Source: Verrucomicrobiota bacterium (GTDB lineage Bacteria > Verrucomicrobiota > Verrucomicrobiia > Opitutales > Opitutaceae). From it: a stretch of DNA of 64,000 bases. The stretch covers positions 372,001 through 436,000 of the forward strand of contig JACTNC010000053.1 of assembly GCA_014584295.1 (NCBI GenBank), given 5' to 3'. A program made the translations under genes and the position numbers. How positions within the stretch are numbered: the first letter of the stretch is position 1; the number at the start of each line of letters is the position of its first letter. Shown in pieces: positions 44,238-53,611 of this stretch. Under the pieces are notes generated by a model, which was not told where the DNA came from, did no database searches, and saw only the letters and a program-made list of their open reading frames with translations.

Positions 44238-45182
44238 ATGCCCTGGACCCGCCGCCACCTGATCACGCTCGAAGAGCTGAGCCTCGCCGAAATCGAGCAA
44301 ATCCATGCGACTGCAACGGCTTTCAAGAAAATCCTCCAGCGCAGCGTCAAGCGGGTCCCCGCCCTGCGCGGCAAGACAATCGTCAACCTGTTCCTCGAGC
44401 CCAGCACCCGCACCCGAATGGCATTTGACATGGCCGCCAAGCGCCTGAGCGCGGACGTGATTTCGCTCGACGGCGCGAGTTCCTCCACAACCAAGGGCGA
44501 AACGCTGCGCGACACCGCACAGAACATTCAGGCGCTGAACGCCGACATGATTGTCCTGCGGCACGCCGCATCCGGCTCGCCGCTCTACCTTTCGCGCATT
44601 CTCGACATCCCGGTCATCAACGCCGGCGACGGAGCCCACGAACATCCGACGCAGGGCCTGCTCGACACGTTCACCATGAAGGAGCACCTCGGCAGCCTCA
44701 AGGGCCGCAAGGTCGTGATCCTGGGAGACATCCTCTTCAGCCGTGTCGCGCGCTCCAACATCCATGCCCTCGCAAAAATGGGCGCCGCCGTCACCCTCTG
44801 CGGTCCCTCCACGCTGGTGCCGCATTGGTTCTCGCATCTCGGTGTCCAGGTCTCCCACGACCTCAAGTCCGCCCTCGCCGATGCCGAGGTTGTCATGCTT
44901 CTGCGGATACAGCACGAACGCCAGTCCTCCGGTCATTTTCCTTCGATCGGCGAATACACGAGCAGCTTTGGCCTGAACAAGACCCGCGCATCCTGGCTGC
45001 ATCCCAAGGCCATCGTCATGCACCCGGGTCCGATCAACCGCGGGGTGGAAATTGACAGCGATCTCGCCGACGGCGAACGCAGCGTCATCCTCCAACAGGT
45101 CACCAACGGCATCGCCGTGCGCATGGCCGTGCTCTTCCTGTGTGCCGGCGGCCAGCCGGAATCCGTCATGAGCAGCGACTGA
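44238..45182 (+). CDS. pyrB: Aspartate carbamoyltransferase catalytic subunit
   Basis: 314 residues. It commits carbamoyl phosphate and aspartate to pyrimidine synthesis. The carbamoyl-phosphate loop is NLFLEPSTRTRMAFDMAAKR, the SSTTKGET loop is intact, and GDGAHEHPTQGLLDTFTMKE and MHPGPINRGVEI are aspartate-site motifs. No regulatory pyrI is adjacent, as is usual for PyrR-linked operons. Confidence 0.95.
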   Translation: MPWTRRHLITLEELSLAEIEQIHATATAFKKILQRSVKRVPALRGKTIVNLFLEPSTRTRMAFDMAAKRLSADVISLDGASSSTTKGETLRDTAQNIQALNADMIVLRHAASGSPLYLSRILDIPVINAGDGAHEHPTQGLLDTFTMKEHLGSLKGRKVVILGDILFSRVARSNIHALAKMGAAVTLCGPSTLVPHWFSHLGVQVSHDLKSALADAEVVMLLRIQHERQSSGHFPSIGEYTSSFGLNKTRASWLHPKAIVMHPGPINRGVEIDSDLADGERSVILQQVTNGIAVRMAVLFLCAGGQPESVMSSD

Positions 45183-45198
45183 ACGACCGACTCTTTCC

Positions 45199-46497
45199 AT
45201 GCCAGCCCTCTGGATTCAAAACGCCCGCGTCATTGATCCCGCCTCCAAGCGCGATTCCATCGGCGACTTGTTTGCCGAAAATGGCGTCATCGTCGGTTCC
45301 CTCTCTTCAACGGCACGAAAGCGTGCGCGCAGGATTGACGGCACGGGACTCGTCGCCTGCCCCGGTCTGGTCGACATTCATGTCCACTTCCGCGAACCCG
45401 GCCAAACCCACAAGGAAACCATCGCAACCGGATCACGTGCCGCTGCGGCGGGTGGATTCACCACCGTGGTCTGCATGCCCAACACATCGCCGCCGGCCGA
45501 CAACGCCGGGACGATCCAGTTCATCAAGGATGCCGTCGCACGCGACGCGGTGATCAAGGTCTACCCGACAGGCTGCATCACCTCGGGAATGAAGGGGCAG
45601 GCGCTCGCGCCGATCGGATCGCTCAAGCGTGCCGGTGTCGTCGCCATCACCGATGACGGCGACTGCGTGCAATCGAATGAACTGATGCGGCGCGCCCTTG
45701 AGTACGCAAAGATGTTCGGCCTCCCCATCATGGACCATTGTCAGGACGCCTCCATGACGCAAGGCGCCGTCATGAACGAAGGGGCGGTCTCCACCCGACT
45801 GGGATTGCGCGGTTGGCCGAACGCGGCGGAGGACCTGATCGTCGCGCGCAACGCCATCCTCTCGGAATACACCGGCGCCCATGTGCACATGCAGCACATC
45901 TCTTCCCGTTTCTCCGTCGACATTCTCCGCCGCGCGAAAGCCCGCGGAGTAAGGGTCACGGCAGAGGCGACACCCCATCATTTTGCACTCACCGACGAGG
46001 CACTCACCGGCTACGATACCCATTTCAAGATGAATCCCCCGCTGCGAACGGAGGAGGATCGCCGCGCCCTGATCGCCGGTCTTCGTGACGGCACGCTCGA
46101 CTGCATCGCCACGGATCACGCGCCGCACACCGACTACGAAAAGGACAAGGAGTTCGATTACGCACCGAACGGCATCCTCGGCCTGGAAACCGCGCTGCCC
46201 GTCTCACTGGAAATCCTGGTGAGACAGAACAAATTCAAGCTGCCATTCGTCATCGATCTGCTCACCCGAAAACCGGCCGGAATTCTCGGTCTGTCGGCCG
46301 GAACGCTCGCCGAAGGCACCGCTGCGGATATCTGTCTTTTCGATCCGGATGAAAGCTGGCGCTACGACGCCAAGGCGGGTTTCAGCAAGTCGAGCAATTC
46401 ACCGTGGAGTGGCGAAACCCTGCGCGGCCGCATCCGTTTCACCGTCGTCAACGGCAACGTCGTCCACGAATTGAAAACCCCGTCCGTTCGGAAGTAG
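45199..46497 (+). CDS. pyrC: Dihydroorotase
   Basis: 432 residues of the class I (PyrC2-like) dihydroorotase. Metal ligands are visible as VDIHVHFREPGQTHKET (HxH), the MDHCQD His, HMQHISS and the catalytic Asp in DCIATDHAPHTDYEK. Gly/Ala-rich AAAGGFTTVVCMPNTSPP is conserved. It closes the ring of carbamoyl aspartate, downstream of pyrB by 16 bases in the same operon. Confidence 0.95.
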   Translation: MPALWIQNARVIDPASKRDSIGDLFAENGVIVGSLSSTARKRARRIDGTGLVACPGLVDIHVHFREPGQTHKETIATGSRAAAAGGFTTVVCMPNTSPPADNAGTIQFIKDAVARDAVIKVYPTGCITSGMKGQALAPIGSLKRAGVVAITDDGDCVQSNELMRRALEYAKMFGLPIMDHCQDASMTQGAVMNEGAVSTRLGLRGWPNAAEDLIVARNAILSEYTGAHVHMQHISSRFSVDILRRAKARGVRVTAEATPHHFALTDEALTGYDTHFKMNPPLRTEEDRRALIAGLRDGTLDCIATDHAPHTDYEKDKEFDYAPNGILGLETALPVSLEILVRQNKFKLPFVIDLLTRKPAGILGLSAGTLAEGTAADICLFDPDESWRYDAKAGFSKSSNSPWSGETLRGRIRFTVVNGNVVHELKTPSVRK

Positions 46498-46510
46498 CGG
46501 CCCCTTTGGA

Positions 46511-47065
46511 TCAGGTCGCCCACGCCTTGGTCGTTGCATCCGCGGGAACGCTGCCGTGGTAGGTTCCTGGGACAGGGTCGTATCGCAATGCTTGGGTCGC
46601 GCCGGGCTCAGAAGTGAAATAGCCCGTCAGCACGAGGCGTTTCACCACCTTGAATCCGTTCGCCCAACCTGTCCCAACGGCAGCGATTTTCACGCGACGC
46701 TCAAATTTAACCAGTAGCTTCTCCCGTTCTTCTGCGCCGATTTGAACAAAGCGTGCCCTATCATTCAATCCGATGTGCCTCTCAAACTCCGAAAGGAATG
46801 ATCGCACGTCGTCGGAATCGGTCGGCGGATGACACTCGGTGAGCATCATCACGACAAACCTGCCGATGTGAATCGCCCCGGCTCCCGGCGAACCGGGCGT
46901 GGCAGGCAGGATCGTGTCGCCGATCGCGGTGAGTTGCACCACATCACTCTCCTTCCAGCCCTCAATCTCCCGCAGCGCCGCCCACGACGGGATCGGCAAA
47001 GAGCGCCAGATCAGAAGGGCTCCCGCCGCATGTCCAAATTGACGAAGGGCTTCGCGTCGATTCAC
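46511..47065 (-). CDS. Gluconate 2-dehydrogenase subunit 3 family protein (Tat-exported)
   Basis: 184 residues from GTG 47065 (VNRREALRQFGHAAGALLIW), a Tat-like signal; this GTG overlaps the GMC gene stop (GTGA). The body has the DUF1100-type helical pattern QLTAIGDTILPATPGSPGAG, FVVMMLTECHPPTD and KVVKRLVLTGYFTSEPGATQ, whose YFTSEPG is characteristic of the small subunits of membrane GMC dehydrogenases. It probably escorts the folded flavoprotein through Tat. Confidence 0.88.
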   Translation of the reverse strand: MNRREALRQFGHAAGALLIWRSLPIPSWAALREIEGWKESDVVQLTAIGDTILPATPGSPGAGAIHIGRFVVMMLTECHPPTDSDDVRSFLSEFERHIGLNDRARFVQIGAEEREKLLVKFERRVKIAAVGTGWANGFKVVKRLVLTGYFTSEPGATQALRYDPVPGTYHGSVPADATTKAWAT

Positions 47066-48834
47066 AGGTTTCCCTTCCTCATTTCCTTGACGGCATGATT
47101 CGCCGCGCGCGCCGTGAGCGCCATGTAGGTCAGCGACGGATTCTGCGTACCGGTTGATGGCATGCACGCACCGTCCGTCACAAAAACATTCGCGCACGCA
47201 TACAGTTGGTTCGCGCCGTTGAGCATCGACCTCCTGGGATCGCGTCCCATTCGCACGCCACCCATCTCATGGATGTCCAGCCCAGGCGCCTGGCGGGAGT
47301 CCCGCTTCTCAATATCCTTCACCCCAGCCGCACTCAGCATTGCCTCACCCTGCTCGAGAAAATCCGCCGTGAGTCGGTCATCGTTGTCCGTGTAGCCGAC
47401 GGAAACCACCAGTTGGGGAATACCCCAGGCATCCCGCGCATCGCGCGAGAGTCGGACGTGATTCTCATGCCTTGGAATGGTTTCGCCCTGCATCATCATG
47501 TGGACACGCCACGGCCCGGGACGCGTCAGCGACTCCTTAAATGCCGCGCCGGCCCCTTCAAGGGAGGCCCCCCGAGACCACCCCTCTCGCGATGCACCGA
47601 AGAAAGTCATGTATCCTCGCTGGAATGACATCTCCTGTCGGCGAACATTGCGAAAATTGGGCATCATCACCTGGGTCGGCCGACGCCCCGAATAGTAGGA
47701 CGATTCAAATCCATCGATCCGCCCGGACAACGTGCCGCGATAGTTGTGGAAAGCCACGTAGCGGCCAAGCAGTCCGTGATCATTTCCCAGACCTCCCGGA
47801 AAACGTGGTGATGTGGAATTCAGCAGTATGAGATTCGTATTCAGGCACCCTGCATTGAGAAAAATCACGCGTGCAAAAAACTCCGTGGTCTGCCGTGTCC
47901 GCGCATCAATGACACGCACGCCCCGGGCTCGTCGTTGTGAGGTTTCATCGAGCAGGATTGACTCCACCACCGAAAACGGTCGCACCGTCAGTTTTCCCGT
48001 GCGCAGTGCCCATGGCAGCGTTGAGGAATTCGAACTGAAGTAGCCGCCGAACGGACACCCCCGCGCACAAAGATTCCTCGCCTGGCATCGGGTACGGTTT
48101 TGCGCCGCATGCTGGGAATGCATTGCCGTGAGATGCGCGCATCTCCCTTGGATGACATAACGCTCCGGAAAAGCAGAGGTGATTCCTGTCTGCATGTGTC
48201 TCTCCACATCATTCATCTCCCACGCGGGAAGAAACTCGCCGTCCGGCAGCTCCTCGAGTCCGTCACGGTTTCCGCTGATTCCTGCGAAGCGCTCCACGTG
48301 GGAATACCAGGGCGCCAGTTCATCGTATCCGATGGGCCACTCCGCAAATCCGTCCCTTGCCGGTCCTTCAAATTCGAACCGGCTCCAGCGCTGCACCTGC
48401 CGCGCCCAGGTCAGCGACTTCCCGCCCACTTGATAACCTCGAATCCAGTCAAACGGCTTTTCCTGAATGTAGGGATGCTCCCTGTCCTTCACGAAGAAAT
48501 GCTCCGTGGACTCCGAAAACGCATAGCACCGCGCAACGATCGGATTTGCCTCAACAACGCCGTGCTGAAGCCGTCCGCGATGAGACAGGGTCCACGGATC
48601 GGCCAGCGCAGTCGGGTAATCCTTGATGTGTTCCACAGGCCGTCCGCGCTCCAGGACCAGCGTCCGAAGCCCCTTCTCGCAGAGTTCCTTTGCCGCCCAT
48701 CCCCCACTGATCCCGGATCCGATTACAATCGCATCAAACGTGTGCGCCTGAGCGCCGGTGGTGGTCGGGTGATTGGCCATGGTAACCGCGTCGTAGGGCG
48801 CCGAGCAGTTGCCATCACACATTCCGTACGCCAT
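47062..48834 (-). CDS. GMC-family flavin dehydrogenase large subunit
   Basis: 590 residues. The FAD site is DAIVIGSGISGGWAAKELCE, followed by LVLERG. The second GMC signature and the C-terminal catalytic part appear in MGGVRMGRDPRRSMLNGANQ, LYACANVFVTDGACMPSTGT and QNPSLTYMALTARAANHAV. It resembles gluconate/fructose/2-keto-gluconate dehydrogenase large subunits, which lack their own signal and are co-exported with subunit 3, encoded next. No cytochrome c subunit is adjacent. An alternative start is ATG 48780 (MANHPTTTG). Confidence 0.9.
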   Translation of the reverse strand: MAYGMCDGNCSAPYDAVTMANHPTTTGAQAHTFDAIVIGSGISGGWAAKELCEKGLRTLVLERGRPVEHIKDYPTALADPWTLSHRGRLQHGVVEANPIVARCYAFSESTEHFFVKDREHPYIQEKPFDWIRGYQVGGKSLTWARQVQRWSRFEFEGPARDGFAEWPIGYDELAPWYSHVERFAGISGNRDGLEELPDGEFLPAWEMNDVERHMQTGITSAFPERYVIQGRCAHLTAMHSQHAAQNRTRCQARNLCARGCPFGGYFSSNSSTLPWALRTGKLTVRPFSVVESILLDETSQRRARGVRVIDARTRQTTEFFARVIFLNAGCLNTNLILLNSTSPRFPGGLGNDHGLLGRYVAFHNYRGTLSGRIDGFESSYYSGRRPTQVMMPNFRNVRRQEMSFQRGYMTFFGASREGWSRGASLEGAGAAFKESLTRPGPWRVHMMMQGETIPRHENHVRLSRDARDAWGIPQLVVSVGYTDNDDRLTADFLEQGEAMLSAAGVKDIEKRDSRQAPGLDIHEMGGVRMGRDPRRSMLNGANQLYACANVFVTDGACMPSTGTQNPSLTYMALTARAANHAVKEMRKGNL

Positions 48835-48912
48835 GCGTCAACTCCGCAAAGCTACTCCGGTATTGCTTCCGTGCTGCAGACAGCCACCTTCCATCCTCCT
48901 ATTCTTCCCTCC

Positions 48913-49503
48913 ATGAAAACACGTTTTCTTTCCCTCTCGCTCCTATCTGCCGCGCTGCTTGTCGTGCCAGTACGGGCCGACGAAGTCGTCGACAACCTGA
49001 AGACCGGCATCAGCGCGTATGAATCCAACAACTTTACCGAGGCCCTCCAGGCCATCGACTACGCTGGTCAGTTGATCCGACAGAAGAAAGGCGCCGCGGT
49101 TGCAGCGATCCTTCCCAACGCACCTTCAGGGTGGACTGCTGAGGAGGCTGAGACCGATGCTACTGCCGGCGCATTTATGGGCGGCATGGTCAGCGCCAAG
49201 CGCAGCTACAACAAGGGCGATGCCCATGTCACCATCCAGATCCAGTCCGATTCCCCGCTGCTCCAATCCATGAGCTTGATGTTCTCAAATCCCGCAATGA
49301 TCGCCGGTTCGGGCGCAAAGCTCGAAACCATCAAGGGACAGCGCGTGGCCGTCACCTTCCGAAATGCCGACAAGTCCGGCGACATCAAGGCGGTCGTCGA
49401 CGGCCGCTATATGGTCTCAATCGAGGGCAACGGACTGAGCCGCGAAGACCTGGTTTCCTTCGCGGGTGCGATGGATTTCTCCAAGCTCGCGAAACTCAAG
49501 TAA
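48913..49503 (+). CDS. Exported protein of unknown function
   Basis: 196 residues from ATG 48913, with a signal peptide (MKTRFLSLSLLSAALLVVPV, cleavage near VRA-DE). The first mature segment (NLKTGISAYESNNFTEALQA) looks like one TPR-like helix pair; the remainder has beta-rich, amphipathic character (SAKRSYNKGDAHVTIQIQSD, VAVTFRNADKSGDIKAVVDG). I do not recognise a family. It is divergent from the GMC gene, sharing a short 78-base spacer. Confidence 0.8.
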   Translation: MKTRFLSLSLLSAALLVVPVRADEVVDNLKTGISAYESNNFTEALQAIDYAGQLIRQKKGAAVAAILPNAPSGWTAEEAETDATAGAFMGGMVSAKRSYNKGDAHVTIQIQSDSPLLQSMSLMFSNPAMIAGSGAKLETIKGQRVAVTFRNADKSGDIKAVVDGRYMVSIEGNGLSREDLVSFAGAMDFSKLAKLK

Positions 49504-49538
49504 TCCCCAAACCCCGCTGTCCCGATCCTCTCATGGAC

Positions 49539-49560
49539 GGCAGGGAAAATTCCGCCTGCC
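49539..49560. terminator. Hairpin between convergent genes
   Basis: A 6-bp stem (GGCAGG / CCTGCC, loop 10) in the 102-base space between the exported unknown gene and the isochorismate synthase. A loose A/T stretch in the loop but no T-tract, so it is a weak terminator candidate. Confidence 0.3.
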
Positions 49561-49605
49561 ACGCGGAGCTCATTCCCATGCACCTTTGGTGCGATTAGGA
49601 TCCGC

Positions 49606-51099
49606 TCACGATTCGCTGCTCTGCCTCAAGGCATCTTCAAGCGCGCGAAACTTCAGCTCAGTCTCCGAAAATTCCTGTTCGGGCACCGACCCCGCCACGA
49701 TGCCGGCACCGGCAAATATCCGGGCGGTTCGTCCGTCGACCAGCGCACTCCGGATTCCGACAAAAAACTCACCACCGCCACGGGCATTCACCCACCCCAA
49801 CGCGCCCGCATAGAGCCCGCGGGGAGTCGCCTCGATCTCCGCAATCCGCGCCACAGCCCGCTCACGCGGCGTGCCTCCGACGGCCGGCGTCGGATGGAGC
49901 ACCGCCACCACATCGAGCAGCCGGCAGCCGGCGGGCATCGGTGAACGCACCGGTGTACAGAGGTGCTGGACGTTCGCCAGCTTCTTCAGCCCGGGGCGCA
50001 TTCCGGTATCAACCTTTACTCCGAGTGGCGCCAGTCGGCGGGCCATCGAATCCAGCACGAGCGCATGCTCGCGCAGATCCTTTTCGCTGCGCAAAAGCGA
50101 AGCCCCCAGGGCCGCATCCTCGCTCGCTCCTGAACCTCGCCGGATTGAACCCGCCAGCGCCTCGGTCTCCAGGCTGCCACGGCTCACCCGCACCAGTCGT
50201 TCCGGACTCGCACCGATGAAACTGCGTCCGCAACCATCTCCGATAGAAAACGCATAACAGTCGGGAAAACGCTGGCGCAGGTCGTTCAGCAGCTTGAGCG
50301 GATGTATCCGATTTTCCGTGACAACCTCCTTGGCGCGCGCAAGCACGATCTTTCGCATTTCGCCGGACGCGATCAGCTCCAGTCCCTTTCGGACCGCGTC
50401 TCGATAGTATCCAACTTCGCGCATCGAGGTCCGATGTGAAGGTTGTTCCTTTCGTTTCTCGCCCTCGGCGAGCGACGGCACTGCCGCCTCCGGCGTGGCT
50501 CCGCGGCGCTCCCTCTCTGCGTCCGGCGCGGCCGGGTACTCGAACGCGGCAAACTTCCGATGAGCCCGCCAGACGCGATCGGTCAGTGCCGCGGCATCGC
50601 TCTCCGGCCCGACCATGACATTGGCCACGGCTGTCGTGATCTCGCCCGCCCTCGACACCTGCCAGCGGGGCACAAAGACGCGAGCGGCCGGGAAGGGTTC
50701 CCCTGGCATGACCGAATCCTGGAACGCAAAGGTGGTGAAAAAATGCGGCCCGCCAAAGGAAGCGGAAACCTCCCCCACCGCGAGGGTATGCTCCAATGTC
50801 CGGTCGATGAACCTCTGTACTTCTGCGAATCGTCCTGCGCCCGAAGCCTCCAGCGAGGCTACCGCATCCGCGCCCGCGATCGCCGTCTCCATGCGGGGAT
50901 TCTCCGCATAGAAATGCAGTTCTCCCGGCTCATAGATGGACTCGAGAACCGCAAGCGGATCGAGTGCGTCCACCGTCACAGAAATGCTCACGAGTTGCGC
51001 ACACCCACTTGCGCGCGCAGCGTCGCGGCACTGTGAGAAGAATCCCGTCAGCGCTTCCGGAGTGGCGTTCTCCGTGGGATTGAGCGGCAGGATTGTCAC
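49606..51099 (-). CDS. menF: Isochorismate synthase (MenF/EntC family)
   Basis: 497 residues of the chorismate-binding family. The catalytic half contains KIVLARAKEVV, SIGDGCGRSFIGASPERLVR, ETEALAGSIRRG, HALVLDSMARRLAP, HLCTPVRSPM, LHPTPAVGGTPRERAV and the C-terminal FAGAGIVAGSVPEQEFSETE. These fit isochorismate synthases, which feed menaquinone or siderophore synthesis. Menaquinone would suit the ACIII respiratory chain, but no other men gene is here. It ends 28 bases before metG (-). Confidence 0.88.
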   Translation of the reverse strand: MTILPLNPTENATPEALTGFFSQCRDAARASGCAQLVSISVTVDALDPLAVLESIYEPGELHFYAENPRMETAIAGADAVASLEASGAGRFAEVQRFIDRTLEHTLAVGEVSASFGGPHFFTTFAFQDSVMPGEPFPAARVFVPRWQVSRAGEITTAVANVMVGPESDAAALTDRVWRAHRKFAAFEYPAAPDAERERRGATPEAAVPSLAEGEKRKEQPSHRTSMREVGYYRDAVRKGLELIASGEMRKIVLARAKEVVTENRIHPLKLLNDLRQRFPDCYAFSIGDGCGRSFIGASPERLVRVSRGSLETEALAGSIRRGSGASEDAALGASLLRSEKDLREHALVLDSMARRLAPLGVKVDTGMRPGLKKLANVQHLCTPVRSPMPAGCRLLDVVAVLHPTPAVGGTPRERAVARIAEIEATPRGLYAGALGWVNARGGGEFFVGIRSALVDGRTARIFAGAGIVAGSVPEQEFSETELKFRALEDALRQSSES

Positions 51100-51127
51100 A
51101 CCTCGGAAGGATGAACCCTGGCGATTG

Positions 51128-52666
51128 TCACTTCACCTCGGGCTTGGATTCCACGGGTCGCGGGAACAGGATCGCCGTCGTGGCAACCGAGTTTCCGGTA
51201 AGCTGCTTCCCCCAGGTGAGTTCGTCGCGCCAACCGGGTGCCGCGGAATGCGCAAGCACCCCATGGATCTTTCCCGTGGTTTCGGGCATCACGGCCGCCA
51301 GAGAGGAAGCAGCCAGGCGCAGCGCCTCCGCCATCGTGGCAAGCGCAGTCCGAAGAAGCGCCTGGTCACGTGCCTCGGCGGACTTGCCCAGCTTCCAGGG
51401 AGCGCGCAACTCAATGTAGGCGTTGGTCGCAGTGACAAACGAAAGGATTCGTTCGAGCGCAGTGTGAAATTGGTAGCCCTCGTGCAGGTTGATGACCTCA
51501 TCGCGCGTGCGATCCCAGAGGGTTTTCAATTCCGCCTCCGCAGTCTCCTCCACCTCGGCAGCCGGCACTTTGCCGTCGGCAAATCGATTGGTCATGTTCA
51601 GCGTGCGGTTGACCAGATTGCCGAGGTTGTTTGCCAGCTCCGAGGTATAGCGGACCAGGAACTGCGCGTGTGAAAAATCGCTGTCCTGTCCCACGCTCAT
51701 CTCCCGAATCAGAAAATAGCGAAGGGCATCGGCGCCATACTTCTCGGCATACTCGGCCGCATCCACGAAGTTGCCCGTGCTTTTCGACATCTTTGCCCCG
51801 TTGATCGACCACCATCCGTGAGCCAGGATCGACTTCGGCGGAGGAATCCCGGCTGCCTTCAGCATGATCGGCCAGTAAACGGCGTGCGGAGGAACAAGGA
51901 TATCCTTTCCGATCACATGCACCGCGGCAGGCCACACACCCGGCTTGTCGGCAACCGCCGAATAGTAGTTCAGCAACGCATCGAACCAGACATAGGTGAC
52001 ATAGCCCGGATCGAAAGGCAGCGGTATTCCCCATTCGAGGCGTTCGCGCGGGCGCGAAATGCACAGGTCGTTCAACGGTTCCTTCAAAAATTCGAGCACC
52101 TGCTTGGCTCGATACTTCGGAAAAATGAACGCCTCGTTCTCCTGAATGTATTGCACCAGCCAGTCCTGATATTGCCTCAGTTTGAAGAAATAGTTGATCT
52201 CGGTGATCTCCGTCACCTCTCCGAAAATCTCCGGCCAGGAGCCATCGGGATTGCGATCCTTGTCCTGCAGGAACTGCTCCTGCCGCGTCGAATAGAAGCC
52301 CTTGTACTCCCCTTTGTAGATCTCACCCTTCTCAAATAGCTTCTGCAAAACCTCGGCGACCACCTTCTTGTGACGCGGCTCGGTGGTACGGATGAAATCA
52401 TCGTTGGAGATGTTGAGCTTCGCACACAGTTCAACAAACTCGGCACTGACCTTGTCCACAAATTCCTGAGGATCAACTCCTTGCTTCCTTGCGGTTTGCT
52501 GAACCTTCTGTCCGTGCTCGTCGGTGCCGGTCAGGAACCAGACGCTGTCCCCCATCAAACGACGGAAACGCGCAATGACATCGGAAAGCACCTTCTCATA
52601 GGCATGGCCGAGATGGGGCGACCCGTTCACGTAATCGATGGCGGTCGTCAGATAGAAGTTTTTCAT
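51128..52666 (-). CDS. metG: Methionyl-tRNA synthetase
   Basis: 512 residues of the short bacterial class. The HIGH motif is TAIDYVNGSPHLGHAYEKV, and the KMSKS motif is NGAKMSKSTGNFVDAAEYAE. The anticodon-binding domain ends the protein; there is no C-terminal tRNA-binding domain. In the connective region (about 120-150) the segment GFYSTRQEQFLQDKDRNPDG lacks the Cys pairs of a zinc knuckle. A hairpin with a T-run precedes the gene. Confidence 0.95.
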   Translation of the reverse strand: MKNFYLTTAIDYVNGSPHLGHAYEKVLSDVIARFRRLMGDSVWFLTGTDEHGQKVQQTARKQGVDPQEFVDKVSAEFVELCAKLNISNDDFIRTTEPRHKKVVAEVLQKLFEKGEIYKGEYKGFYSTRQEQFLQDKDRNPDGSWPEIFGEVTEITEINYFFKLRQYQDWLVQYIQENEAFIFPKYRAKQVLEFLKEPLNDLCISRPRERLEWGIPLPFDPGYVTYVWFDALLNYYSAVADKPGVWPAAVHVIGKDILVPPHAVYWPIMLKAAGIPPPKSILAHGWWSINGAKMSKSTGNFVDAAEYAEKYGADALRYFLIREMSVGQDSDFSHAQFLVRYTSELANNLGNLVNRTLNMTNRFADGKVPAAEVEETAEAELKTLWDRTRDEVINLHEGYQFHTALERILSFVTATNAYIELRAPWKLGKSAEARDQALLRTALATMAEALRLAASSLAAVMPETTGKIHGVLAHSAAPGWRDELTWGKQLTGNSVATTAILFPRPVESKPEVK

Positions 52667-52718
52667 GGACTGAGCCGGGCAATTGAAGGCAGGACCGGCA
52701 GATTGTCGAAGATTTTGC

Positions 52719-52741
52719 TAAAAAGCCCGCCTTAAGGCTTT
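52719..52741 (-). promoter_or_regulatory. Terminator-like hairpin in the metG leader
   Basis: On the minus strand AAAGCC and GGCTTT form a 6-bp stem with an 8-base loop (TTAAGGCG), with T-rich sequence continuing on the 3' side (GGCTTTTTAGC). It lies about 50 bases before the metG ATG in the divergent space towards the glycosyltransferase gene, so it cannot be the end of a minus-strand gene seen here. Confidence 0.35.
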
Positions 52742-52747
52742 GCGGTT

Positions 52748-53608
52748 GTGTCCCGATACTACGTGGGACCACTTTGTCGTCGTCTAGCATTTACTGCGCG
52801 CCACCGCACCCCTTCCGTGATACACTTACGCCCAACGTTCAATTATCGCGCCACACCTACACCGGCATTTCCCCGGCGTGATTTCAAGCCGTCGCAGTCA
52901 AGTGCAAGAAAAGAGGTGCCTGATTCCCCTCCAGAACTCGTCGTCGTGATCCCCGTGTACAACGAGGAATCCGTGATTGTCGACGTGCTCGCTGAATGGA
53001 GAAAGGAGCTCGCCCGCACCGCGCCGCGCTACCTCATGCTCGTCATCAACGACGGCTCCAAGGACGGCACACTCGATGCACTCATGGCACTCAACTGGCC
53101 CGACCTGCGCATCCACAACCAGGAGAACCGCGGACACGGACAGAGCTGTCTTGTCGGCTATCAAGAAGCTGCAAAATTGGGTGCTGACTATGTTTTCCAG
53201 ATCGACTCCGACGGCCAGTGCGACCCTTCCGCGTTCCGCTCAATCTGGGAACGCCGCAAGGATGCGCCCGCCGTGTATGGCAGACGTGTTCGTCGCGACG
53301 ACGGATTCGGCCGCCGCATCGTCACCACGATCCTGCGCTGGTCGCTCAAAATGAAGCGGCGCACCAAACTGAACGACACCAACGTCCCGTACCGTCTCTA
53401 CCACACCCACGTCGCCTCCGAAGCGGCAGCACAGGTTCCTTCGAATTTCGACCTCGCCAACATCGCCGTCGCCCTGCTCCTCGAACCCAAGGGCTACATC
53501 GAGGTGCCCATCCACTTTCGCGACCGCGTCGGCGGACATGCATCCGTGCGCTATTGGGGCTTCGCCCGCAAGGCACGCAAACTTTTCCAGGATCTCGACA
53601 CCCTCTGA
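52748..53608 (+). CDS. Glycosyltransferase family 2
   Basis: 286 residues from GTG 52748 as drawn; the conserved part starts only at ELVVVIPVYNEESVIVDVLA (about residue 63), so a shorter start (for example GTG 52916) is possible. GT2 motifs are VINDGSKDGT, the nucleotide-sugar DxD in FQIDSDGQCDP and a C-terminal RDRVGGHASVRYWGF. It lacks membrane helices and resembles dolichyl-phosphate-type or polysaccharide transferases. Downstream glf (4 bases later) suggests a galactofuranose-containing surface glycan. Confidence 0.82.
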   Translation: MSRYYVGPLCRRLAFTARHRTPSVIHLRPTFNYRATPTPAFPRRDFKPSQSSARKEVPDSPPELVVVIPVYNEESVIVDVLAEWRKELARTAPRYLMLVINDGSKDGTLDALMALNWPDLRIHNQENRGHGQSCLVGYQEAAKLGADYVFQIDSDGQCDPSAFRSIWERRKDAPAVYGRRVRRDDGFGRRIVTTILRWSLKMKRRTKLNDTNVPYRLYHTHVASEAAAQVPSNFDLANIAVALLLEPKGYIEVPIHFRDRVGGHASVRYWGFARKARKLFQDLDTL

Positions 53609-53611
53609 TTC

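Noticed and set aside
44118..45200. Minus-strand frame of 360 codons opposite pyrB
   Set aside because: A shadow frame of pyrB, which has all aspartate carbamoyltransferase motifs.
48100..48912. Plus-strand extension upstream of the exported protein at 48913
   Set aside because: It is antisense to the GMC dehydrogenase; the signal peptide at ATG 48913 marks the true start.
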